Shown here piece after piece: positions 1-6,820 of a stretch of 11,891 bases of DNA; position 1 is the stretch's first letter; every line of letters begins with the position of its first letter. The stretch is taken from assembly GCA_947057405.1 (NCBI GenBank), contig CAMSEJ010000035.1, positions 1 through 11,891 on the forward strand, written 5' to 3'. The notes below the pieces were generated by a model. The model did no database searches. It was not told where the DNA came from and saw nothing but the letters and a program-made list of their open reading frames with translations. A program made the translations under genes and the position numbers. Source of the DNA: an uncultured Roseburia sp. GTDB taxonomy: Bacteria; Bacillota; Clostridia; Lachnospirales; Lachnospiraceae.

Positions 1-45
1 ACACAAGGTACCACACTCTTTCCCTACACGACGCTCTTCCGATCT
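1..45 (+). other. Illumina P5-side adapter with i5 index (synthetic, not genomic)
   Basis: Positions 13-45 match the Illumina Read 1 adapter, starting ACACTCTTTCCC and ending GCTCTTCCGATCT. Before it lie ACAC (1-4), the tail of the P5 sequence, and an 8-base AAGGTACC (5-12) where the i5 index sits. The final T at 45 is the TA-ligation overhang, so the insert begins at 46. This is untrimmed library sequence. It creates a false in-frame TAG at 45-47 just upstream of the gyrB fragment, which must not be read as a natural stop. Confidence 0.98.
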
Positions 46-1793
46 AGATCGAAGTAAGCATAAACTGCGACGGTTCGATCACAGTAGTCGATAACGGGAG
101 GGGCATTCCCGTCGGCATCAACCAGAAATCCGGGCTGACCGGGGTAGAAGTCGTATTTACGATCCTGCATGCGGGCGGTAAGTTCGGCGGCGGGGGATAT
201 AAAGTATCCGGCGGCCTGCACGGCGTAGGCGCATCCGTTGTCAATGCGCTTTCTGTCTGGCTGGAAGTGGAGATATTCAGCGGCGGCAAAATTTATAAGC
301 AGCGGTTTGAGCGGGGCAATACCATGTACCCGTTAAACGTGATCGGGGAATGCCCGGACAGCCGGACCGGTACCAAAGTGACGTTTTATCCGGACGATAC
401 CATATTTGAAGAAACGGCATTCGATTACCAGACTCTGCGGCAAAGGCTGCGGGAAACGGCTTTTTTGACCAAAAACTTAAAAATCGTACTGCGGGATTTA
501 AGGGACGATGCCATACTGGAAGAAAAATTCCATTATGCCGGCGGGATCAAGGAGTTCGTTTCCTATCTCAACAAAAACAAAGAGCCTCTTTATTCTGATA
601 TTGTTTACTGCGAGGGACAAAAGGACGGCGTTTATGTAGAAGCGGCACTGCAGCACAACGATTCGTTTAACGACACGACATTCAGCTTTGTCAATAATAT
701 CATTACGCCGGAAGGCGGTACGCATCTAGCGGGTTTTCGGAACGCGCTTACGAAAACTTTTAACCAGTACGCAAAGGCAAACAGGATTATCAAAGAAACC
801 GATACCGCCCTGACCGGGGAAGACATCCGGGAAGGCTTAACCGCAATTATCAGCATTAAGGTAGAAGAACCGCAGTTTGAAGGGCAGACCAAGCAAAAGC
901 TCGGAAACAGTGAAGCGAGAAGCGCCGTTGACAACATTGTCAGTGAACAGCTTACGTATTTTCTGGAACAGAACCCTTCCGTCGCCAAAACCATCTGCGA
1001 AAAATCGCTGCTTGCGCAGCGGGCAAGGGAAGCGGCAAGAAAGGCACGGGATCTGACCAGAAGGAAGACGGCGCTCGACCGCACGTCGCTGCCCGGCAAG
1101 CTGGCGGACTGCTCCGACAAGGATCCGGTGAACTGCGAAATCTACATCGTAGAGGGAGATTCCGCGGGCGGTTCCGCAAAAATGGCAAGAAGCCGTGCAA
1201 CCCAGGCGATTCTGCCGCTAAGGGGCAAAATTTTAAATGTGGAAAAAGCAAGGCTGGATAAAATATACGGCAATGCGGAAATCAAAGCCATGATAACGGC
1301 ATTCGGTACGGGTATTCATGAGGATTTTGATATTGAAAAATTAAGATACCATAAGATTATTATTATGACGGACGCCGACGTAGACGGCGCGCATATCAGT
1401 ACGCTGCTTCTGACCTTTATTTACCGTTTTATGCCGGAATTGATTAAACAGGGCTATGTCTACCTGGCGCAGCCTCCGTTATATAAAGTCGAGAAGAATA
1501 AAAAAATATGGTATGCCTACAGTGACGAGGAGCTGGCAGGGCTTCTGGCCCAAATCGGCCGGGACAATAACAACAAAATCCAGCGGTATAAAGGGCTTGG
1601 CGAAATGGATGCCGATCAGCTCTGGGAGACGACCATGGATCCCGAAAAGCGGATTTTACGCCGCGTCGTCATGGACGAAGAAGCGTCGTCCGAAATCGAC
1701 GTTACCTTTACGACCCTGATGGGAGATAAAGTAGAACCGCGCCGGGAATTTATCGAAGCAAACGCAAAATATGTACAGAACCTGGACGTATAG
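46..1793 (+). CDS. gyrB: DNA gyrase subunit B, 5'-truncated by the contig end
   Basis: ATPase subunit of DNA gyrase, which with GyrA introduces negative supercoils using ATP. The frame is open from codon 48; about 581 residues are present and roughly 60 N-terminal residues, including the GHKL Asn motif, are missing. Visible motifs are DNGRGIP (93-113), whose Asp is the adenine-binding Asp73 of E. coli; the ATP-lid glycine region GGKFGGGG with SGGLHGVG; the transducer domain; and the TOPRIM motifs EGDSAGG (1152-1172) and DADVDG (1371-1388). The C-terminal block RYKGLGEMDADQLWETTMDP follows and the protein ends in NLDV. It lacks the ~165-residue insert of gammaproteobacterial GyrB, as in Gram-positive forms. 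A GTG at 267 could be mistaken for the start, but conserved coding continues upstream to the adapter. The position of coumarin-contact Arg136 holds Ser (279-281). GyrA follows directly. ParE is the alternative, made unlikely by the gyrA-type partner. Confidence 0.96.
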
Positions 1794-1798
1794 GAGGG
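1792..1798 (+). promoter_or_regulatory. Ribosome binding site of gyrA, overlapping the gyrB stop
   Basis: AGGAGGG begins inside the TAG stop of gyrB (1791-1793) and lies 11 bases before the ATG at 1810. The ribosome ending gyrB therefore covers the gyrA initiation signal. This favours coupled translation and equal subunit output. It also supports ATG 1810 as the start. Confidence 0.75.
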
Positions 1799-1809
1799 AG
1801 CGAAATTAA

Positions 1810-4284
1810 ATGGATGATAAAATTTTTGATCAGATTCATGACGTAGATCTAAAAAAGACAATGGAAACATCCTATATTGATTATGCCATGAGTGTCATTG
1901 CATCCCGTGCGCTCCCGGATGTCCGGGACGGGTTAAAGCCCGTACAGCGAAGGGTTTTGTTTTCCATGATCGAGCTGAACAACGGGCCGGATAAACCGCA
2001 TCGAAAATGCGCCCGTATTGTCGGCGATACCATGGGTAAATACCACCCGCACGGCGACAGCTCCATATACGGCGCGCTTGTGAATATGGCGCAGGACTGG
2101 TCAACCCGATACCCGCTTGTAGACGGGCACGGCAACTTCGGATCGGTTGACGGAGACGGCGCAGCCGCAATGCGTTATACCGAGGCGCGTCTGAGCAAAA
2201 TCTCGATGGAGATGCTTGCGGACATCAATAAGAATACCGTAGACTTTATGCCCAACTTTGACGAGACGGAAAAAGAGCCGGTGGTGCTTCCGTCCCGTTA
2301 TCCGAACCTTCTGGTAAACGGCACATCCGGGATTGCGGTCGGTATGGCGACCAACATTCCGCCGCACAATTTGCGAGAGGTGATTGCCGCAGTCGTGAAG
2401 ATGATCGACAACCAGACAGAAGAGGACCGCGAAACGGATTTGGAGGAAATTCTTGCGATTGTAAAGGGACCGGATTTTCCGACCGGCGGCATGATCCTTG
2501 GGACGGCCGGGATTGAACAGGCATACCGCACCGGACGGGGCAAAATCCGCGTGCGCGCCGTGACCGAAATCGAGCCGATGCCAAACGGCAAAAACCGTAT
2601 TATTGTGACGGAGCTTCCGTGTATGGTCAATAAGGCAAAGCTGATCGAAAAGATCGCAGAGCTGTTTCACGATAAAAAAATCGACGGAATTACCGACTTA
2701 AGGGATGAATCCAGCCGCCAGGGAATGCGTATCTGTATCGAACTGCGCAGGGATGTCAGCCCGAACGTCATTTTAAACCAGCTGTATAAGCATACGCAGC
2801 TTCAGGATACGTTCGGCGTCAATATGATTGCGTTAGTCAACAATGAGCCGAAGGTATTAAACCTTTACCAGATGCTGGATTATTATCTGATCCATCAGAA
2901 GGACGTCGTTACCAGGCGGACGAAATACGATCTGAATAAAGCAGAGGAGCGGGCGCATATTTTAGAGGGATTGATGATTGCCCTTGACAATATCGACGAA
3001 GTCATTTCAATTATCCGCGGCAGCCGTACAACGAACGAAGCAAAAGAGCGCCTGGAGGAACGCTTCGGGCTGTCGAATGTACAGGCGCAGGCGATTGTAG
3101 ATATGCGGCTTCGTGCGCTGACCGGGCTAGAACGGGAAAAGATCGAAGGCGAATATGCGGAGCTGATGGAAAAGATTACGGAGTTTAAAGCAATTTTAGC
3201 AGATGAGAAAAAGCTGCTTGGGGTGATCCGGGAAGAGATTATGCTGATTTCCGACAAATACGGGGACGACAGGAGATCTTCGATTGGATTTGACGAATAT
3301 GATATTTCCATGGAGGATATTATTCCTAAGACAAATACGGTAATCTGTATGACGAAGCTGGGATATATTAAGCGGATGAGCGTCGATCATTTTCGCAGCC
3401 AGCACCGCGGAGGAAAGGGCATTAAGGGCATGGAGACGATCGAGGACGATTATATCGCTGAGCTTTTGATGACGACCTCACATCATTATCTGATGTTTTT
3501 TACAAACAGCGGGAAGGTGTACCGGCTGAAGGCTTATGAAATTCCGGAAGCGTCACGGACGGCGCGCGGTACTGCGATTGTAAACCTGATGCAGCTTCTG
3601 CCGGAAGAAAAGATTACGGCCGTGATCCCGATCAGCGAATATACGGACGGAAATTACCTGTTTATGGCGACGCGGAAGGGGATTGTAAAGAAAACCCGCA
3701 TCTGTGATTATGCCAATATCCGCAAGACGGGGCTGTCTGCGATTCATCTGAAAGAAGACGATGAGCTGATTGAGGTGAAGAAGACAGACAATACAAAGGA
3801 CATCATCCTGGTAACGAAATTCGGACAGTGTATCCGGTTTCATGAAACGGATGTACGCAGTACGGGCCGTAATTCCATGGGCGTGATCGGGATGAACCTT
3901 CTCGACGGGGATGAAGTAATCGGAATGCAGATGGATACGCAGGGAGATTACCTTCTGATTGCTTCTGAGAAGGGGCTTGGAAAACGCACCAGAATGGATG
4001 AATTTTCGCCGCAGATCCGCGGGGGGAAGGGTGTGAAATGTTATAAAATTACAGAACGCACCGGAAACCTGGTCGGAATTAAGGCTGTGAATGACGATAC
4101 GGAGATTATGATTATTACGACGGGCGGGATTATTATCCGGATGAAGGTGGAGGGTATTTCCGTGCTCGGGCGTGTGGCCATGGGCGTTAAGCTGATTCAT
4201 CTGGATGAGGATGTTACGATTGCAAGCATTGCAAAGGTACGGGAAGACGCGAAACTGATCGAGGAGATGGAAGAAAAGGAATGA
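1810..4284 (+). CDS. gyrA: DNA gyrase subunit A
   Basis: The 824-residue DNA-cleaving subunit of gyrase, complete. The breakage-reunion domain carries the active-site Arg122-Tyr123 in MRYTEARL (E. coli Tyr122). The tower and coiled-coil region runs to about residue 490. The C-terminal beta-pinwheel that wraps DNA holds a GyrA box, QHRGGKG, at residues 531-537 (3400-3420). A second similar blade motif is QIRGGKG. The GyrA box separates it from topoisomerase IV ParC. The quinolone-determining region reads HPHGDSSIYG at residues 79-88: the Ser83 equivalent is Ser84, but the Asp87 equivalent is Gly88 (codon GGC, 2071-2073). The acidic C-terminal tail ends in EEMEEKE. It is 16 bases behind gyrB with the ribosome site overlapping that gene's stop. 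No convincing intrinsic terminator follows, so read-through into the next gene is possible. Confidence 0.97.
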   Translation: MDDKIFDQIHDVDLKKTMETSYIDYAMSVIASRALPDVRDGLKPVQRRVLFSMIELNNGPDKPHRKCARIVGDTMGKYHPHGDSSIYGALVNMAQDWSTRYPLVDGHGNFGSVDGDGAAAMRYTEARLSKISMEMLADINKNTVDFMPNFDETEKEPVVLPSRYPNLLVNGTSGIAVGMATNIPPHNLREVIAAVVKMIDNQTEEDRETDLEEILAIVKGPDFPTGGMILGTAGIEQAYRTGRGKIRVRAVTEIEPMPNGKNRIIVTELPCMVNKAKLIEKIAELFHDKKIDGITDLRDESSRQGMRICIELRRDVSPNVILNQLYKHTQLQDTFGVNMIALVNNEPKVLNLYQMLDYYLIHQKDVVTRRTKYDLNKAEERAHILEGLMIALDNIDEVISIIRGSRTTNEAKERLEERFGLSNVQAQAIVDMRLRALTGLEREKIEGEYAELMEKITEFKAILADEKKLLGVIREEIMLISDKYGDDRRSSIGFDEYDISMEDIIPKTNTVICMTKLGYIKRMSVDHFRSQHRGGKGIKGMETIEDDYIAELLMTTSHHYLMFFTNSGKVYRLKAYEIPEASRTARGTAIVNLMQLLPEEKITAVIPISEYTDGNYLFMATRKGIVKKTRICDYANIRKTGLSAIHLKEDDELIEVKKTDNTKDIILVTKFGQCIRFHETDVRSTGRNSMGVIGMNLLDGDEVIGMQMDTQGDYLLIASEKGLGKRTRMDEFSPQIRGGKGVKCYKITERTGNLVGIKAVNDDTEIMIITTGGIIIRMKVEGISVLGRVAMGVKLIHLDEDVTIASIAKVREDAKLIEEMEEKE

Positions 4285-4287
4285 CTT

Positions 4288-4335
4288 TTTTAGGGGGCGC
4301 GCCGCCGAACATGCTGTGGTTTTAGGGGGTGCGCC
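4288..4335 (+). repeat. Imperfect 16-bp direct repeat after gyrA
   Basis: TTTTAGGGGGYGCGCC occurs at 4288-4303 (Y = C) and again at 4320-4335 (Y = T), with start points 32 bases apart and one mismatch. The first copy contains the palindrome GGCGCGCC. The repeat starts four bases after the gyrA stop. It could be a local duplication or two 5' arms of alternative RNA hairpins (see the adjoining leader entry). Confidence 0.7.
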
Positions 4336-4395
4336 TCCTTTCTGGATGTCTGCTCTGTCAGCAAAGAGAAAGCCGGAAGGAATTTCTGGAAGGAG
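4292..4395 (+). promoter_or_regulatory. Candidate leader RNA with mutually exclusive pairings
   Basis: The tract CCTCCTTTCT (4334-4343) equals the usual bacterial 16S rRNA 3' tail. Three partners compete for it. AGGGGGCGC (4292-4300) can pair with GCGCCTCCT (4331-4339) over 9 bp with one G-U. AGGGGG (4324-4329) can form a tight 6-bp hairpin with CCTCCT (4334-4339) around a 4-base loop. GGAAGGAG (4388-4395), the ribosome site of the next gene, can pair with CTCCTTTC (4335-4342) over 8 bp with one G-U. The pairings are seen by hand; a regulatory role is inference. Only a weak T tract follows the hairpins, so a classic terminator is doubtful. I see no -35/-10 pair in this 117-base gap. Confidence 0.35.
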
Positions 4396-4401
4396 ATTTT
4401 T

Positions 4402-5271
4402 ATGCCTCAGACAATTTATGAAATACTTTTTATTTTTGTTATATATGCATGCCTTGGCTGGTGTACGGAGGTTGCCTATGCGGCACTGGATTTGGGGAAG
4501 TTTGTAAACCGGGGATTTTTGAACGGTCCGTACTGTCCGATTTACGGAGTGGGCGTGCTGATTGTAATCGGCGTTTTGACTCCTTTAAAATATAATTTTC
4601 TGATCCTGTTTGCTGGATCTTTTTTGCTTACTTCTGTCTTAGAATTTCTGACAGGGTGGATTTTAGAGAAGGTGTTCCATAACAAGTGGTGGGATTACTC
4701 GGAGTATCCGTTTCATATCAAGGGCTATGTTTGCCTGAAGTTTTCTGTTCTCTGGGGGCTGGCGTGCAGTTTTATTATGCTCGTTTTTCATCCGGTTGTG
4801 TATCAGTTTGTGACGGTGTTTCCAAAAACGCCGGGTTTTTTGTTTCTGGCTGTTTTTTTGTCGGCGTTTTCGGTGGATTGCCTGTTTACGGTCAGTACGA
4901 TTTTGAAGCTGAACAGGCATCTTAAAGGAATGGATGAGGTTGCCGGACTGCTCCGTGAGTTTTCGGATGAGATTGGCGAAAATATTTATGAGAATGTTGC
5001 CGGGGTAATGGAGAAGAAGGAAAAGGCTGAAGAATTGCGCAGGGAGCTGAAAAGCAGTGTGCATGAGAACTTAGAACAGCGCAAAGCAGAGTATGAGCGA
5101 TTGCTGAAACGGCAGAAAGAGCTTCTTGAGACGAGGTTTTTGGGACAGGAACGTCTGTTAAAGGCGTTTCCGGGAATGAAGTCCAAGGAGTATAATGAGT
5201 CGCTGCAAAAGCTTAAGGAACAGATAAAGGATTTTGTAAAGAGCAGAAAGGAAAAGGAGGATTCGTTATGA
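4402..5271 (+). CDS. CmpB-like (DUF1113, PF06541) membrane protein, putative ABC-transporter-type permease
   Basis: A 289-residue protein with about five membrane segments (near residues 5-28, 47-62, 65-86, 112-131 and 143-166) and a charged cytoplasmic tail. Family signatures are RGFLNGPYCPIYG (37-49) and WWDY (96-99), followed by the KGYVCLKFSVLWG block (107-119). These match the family named putative ABC-transporter type IV/CmpB, whose substrate and mechanism are not established. No ATPase partner lies nearby, so the transporter label is weak. Residues about 178-285 are rich in Lys, Glu, Leu and Arg and should form a coiled coil. The start ATG is supported by GGAAGGAG at 4388-4395, 6 bases upstream. 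The stop overlaps the start of the fumarase alpha gene (ATGA at 5268-5271), with AAAGGAGG (5253-5260) inside this gene serving the next one, so translation is probably coupled. The local strand is much richer in G than C. Confidence 0.8.
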   Translation: MPQTIYEILFIFVIYACLGWCTEVAYAALDLGKFVNRGFLNGPYCPIYGVGVLIVIGVLTPLKYNFLILFAGSFLLTSVLEFLTGWILEKVFHNKWWDYSEYPFHIKGYVCLKFSVLWGLACSFIMLVFHPVVYQFVTVFPKTPGFLFLAVFLSAFSVDCLFTVSTILKLNRHLKGMDEVAGLLREFSDEIGENIYENVAGVMEKKEKAEELRRELKSSVHENLEQRKAEYERLLKRQKELLETRFLGQERLLKAFPGMKSKEYNESLQKLKEQIKDFVKSRKEKEDSL

Positions 5272-6113
5272 TCCGTTCTGTCAGTACTGAGGTGATTACG
5301 GAGCAGATAAAGGAGATGTGTTATGAGGCCAATCATTATCTTTCGGAGGATATGGATCGGGCTTTTAAGCATGCGGTTCGTGAGGAACAATCGGAGATTG
5401 GGAGGAAGATCTTAAACCAGCTTCAAGAGAATCTTCGGATTGCCGGGGAGGATCGGATTCCTATTTGCCAGGATACCGGGATGGCGGTTGTTTTTCTGGA
5501 AATTGGACAGGATGTGCATTTTGAAGGAGAAAGCCTGGAGGATGCGGTGAACGAAGGCGTGCGCAGGGGATATACCGAGGGGTATTTGAGAAAGTCGGTT
5601 GTAAGGGATCCGATTCTGCGTGAAAATACGAACGATAATACGCCTGCGGTGATTCATTATTCAATTGTACCGGGCGATCGGGTAAAGATTACGTTTGCCC
5701 CAAAGGGATTCGGAAGTGAGAATATGAGCCGGATTTTTATGTTAAAGCCCTCGGACGGAATGGAGGGAGTGAAGCATGCGGTATTGACGGCGGTTGCGGA
5801 TGCCGGCCCGAATGCCTGTCCGCCTATGGTGGTTGGCGTCGGGATCGGCGGGGATTTTGAGAAGGCCGCAATTCTTGCGAAGAAGGCTCTGACCAGGGAT
5901 GTCGGCGAGCGTTCAGAGATTCCTTATGTGTGTGAGCTGGAGAACGAGCTGCTTGAGCGGGTAAACGCGCTTGGAATCGGGCCGGGCGGGCTCGGGGGCT
6001 CGGTCAGCGCCCTGGCGGTGAATGTGAATACGTATCCGACGCATATTGCAGGGCTTCCGGTAGCGGTGAATATTTGCTGTCATGTGAACCGGCATGCGGT
6101 AAGGGTGATTTAG
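5268..6113 (+). CDS. Class I fumarate hydratase (fumarase), alpha subunit
   Basis: The 281-residue catalytic alpha subunit of a two-subunit Fe-S hydro-lyase, interconverting fumarate and malate in the cytoplasm. The three cysteines expected to ligate the oxygen-sensitive [4Fe-4S] cluster are all here: Cys67 in ICQDTGM, Cys184 in NACPPM, and Cys270 or Cys271 in NICCHVNRHA near the C-terminus. KGFGSENMS (146-154) and the glycine-rich GIGPGGLGGS (236-245) are further family signatures. Length fits the alpha subunit of split enzymes (FumA N-terminal half, TtdA). The start ATG overlaps the upstream stop by 4 bases and has AAAGGAGG 7 bases ahead. The beta subunit follows 42 bases after the stop. 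L-tartrate dehydratase alpha (TtdA) is the main alternative; sequence alone does not separate them well, but no tartrate genes are nearby. Confidence 0.9.
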   Translation: MIRSVSTEVITEQIKEMCYEANHYLSEDMDRAFKHAVREEQSEIGRKILNQLQENLRIAGEDRIPICQDTGMAVVFLEIGQDVHFEGESLEDAVNEGVRRGYTEGYLRKSVVRDPILRENTNDNTPAVIHYSIVPGDRVKITFAPKGFGSENMSRIFMLKPSDGMEGVKHAVLTAVADAGPNACPPMVVGVGIGGDFEKAAILAKKALTRDVGERSEIPYVCELENELLERVNALGIGPGGLGGSVSALAVNVNTYPTHIAGLPVAVNICCHVNRHAVRVI

Positions 6114-6155
6114 AAGGTGTGTTTTACTGTGCCGGAAAGGAAGGAGGAGGATTTG

Positions 6156-6704
6156 ATGGAGAAATATATCACTACGCCGATTACAGAGGAAGTTACGGAG
6201 AAGTTAACGTTCGGGGATTATGTTTTGATTACGGGTTCGATGTATGTTGCCCGCGATGCCGCCCATAATAGGATGCTTGAGGCTTTGGGGCGGGGAGAGG
6301 GGCTTCCGATTGACATTGCGGATGCTACGATTTATTATATGGGGCCGTCCCCCGCACGCGAGGGCAGGCCGATTGGTTCTGCGGGGCCTACGACGGCAAG
6401 CAGAATGGACAAATATGCACCGACGCTGCTTGATTTGGGGCAGAAGGCGATGATTGGAAAAGGGAAGCGGACAAAAGAGGTGGTAGATGCGATTGTTCGC
6501 AATCGGGCCGTATACCTGGCGGCGGTCGGCGGAGCGGGGGCTTTGCTGTCAAAATGTATTGTAAAATCCGAACTGGTCTGCTACGGTGATTTGGGAGCGG
6601 AGGCTGTGCTTAAAATTGAAGTGAAGGATTTTCCTGCTATTGTGGTGATTGATCGGGACGGGAATAATCTGTATGAGATGGCGGCGGAAGGCAAATTTCG
6701 GTAA
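6156..6704 (+). CDS. Class I fumarate hydratase (fumarase), beta subunit
   Basis: The 182-residue partner of the upstream alpha subunit, equivalent to the C-terminal half of single-chain FumA. It supplies part of the substrate-binding pocket. Conserved family stretches are ARDAAH (32-37), GPSPAREGRPIGSAGPTTASR split across 63-83, ending in MDKYAP (84-89), KGKR (102-105) and the late VKDFPAIVVID (156-166). I chose ATG 6156 because AAGGAGGAGG (6141-6150) sits 5 bases upstream and the protein then begins at the conserved MEKYITTPI. An in-frame GTG at 6117 would add 13 poorly matching residues. No intrinsic terminator with a T run is visible after the TAA. The beta subunit of tartrate dehydratase (TtdB) is the alternative. 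Confidence 0.9.
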   Translation: MEKYITTPITEEVTEKLTFGDYVLITGSMYVARDAAHNRMLEALGRGEGLPIDIADATIYYMGPSPAREGRPIGSAGPTTASRMDKYAPTLLDLGQKAMIGKGKRTKEVVDAIVRNRAVYLAAVGGAGALLSKCIVKSELVCYGDLGAEAVLKIEVKDFPAIVVIDRDGNNLYEMAAEGKFR

Positions 6705-6755
6705 TGGGCAGGGAAAGGCATTCATCGGACGAATCGAATCCGGCATAATTACCGG

Positions 6756-6785
6756 TTGCCATATTCGGCCGAACCATGATACAAT
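6756..6785 (+). promoter_or_regulatory. Promoter of nrdD (sigma-A type, extended -10)
   Basis: TTGCCA (6756-6761) matches five of six -35 bases. It is 18 bases from TACAAT (6780-6785), preceded by TG at 6777-6778 as an extended -10. Transcription would start near 6792, leaving about 30 bases of leader before the ATG at 6821. This makes nrdD a separate transcription unit from the fumarase genes. I did not recognise paired NrdR boxes here. Confidence 0.65.
6764..6773. promoter_or_regulatory. Palindrome in the nrdD promoter spacer
   Basis: TTCGGCCGAA is a perfect 10-bp inverted repeat lying wholly between the -35 and -10 boxes of the nrdD promoter. A protein bound there would block RNA polymerase. 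It could be an operator half-site pair or chance; it does not resemble the AT-rich NrdR box. Confidence 0.3.
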
Positions 6786-6820
6786 ACCCGTAAATTGCAT
6801 TTGCATTGGGGGCCATTACT

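Noticed and set aside
45..47. In-frame TAG suggesting a gyrB pseudogene
   Set aside because: The T belongs to the adapter; the stop is created by the junction.
267..269. GTG at 267 as the gyrB start
   Set aside because: Conserved GyrB sequence (DNGRGIP, GGKFGGGG, SGGLHGVG) continues in frame upstream to the adapter junction.
24..289. Minus-strand open frames at the left end
   Set aside because: They begin in or run into the synthetic adapter and oppose conserved GyrB coding sequence.
3553..4200. Long open frame on the minus strand (215 codons) inside gyrA, and a similar one at 2101-2670
   Set aside because: Both lie fully antisense to strongly conserved gyrA coding sequence, give no recognisable protein, and are explained by the codon bias of the + strand gene.
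46..4284. Topoisomerase IV (parE-parC) instead of gyrase
   Set aside because: The A subunit has a GyrA box (QHRGGKG) and a full beta-pinwheel, and the surrounding core-gene order fits gyrBA.
4316..4507. Small + strand open frame of 63 codons after gyrA
   Set aside because: It overlaps the CmpB-like gene start in another frame, has no good ribosome site and no recognisable features.
6117..6155. Upstream GTG start for the fumarase beta subunit
   Set aside because: The added residues do not resemble the family, and a strong ribosome site directly precedes ATG 6156.
5268..6704. L-tartrate dehydratase TtdAB
   Set aside because: It cannot be excluded on motifs, but no tartrate transport or regulator gene is present, and fumarase is the usual role of this pair in anaerobic Clostridia.
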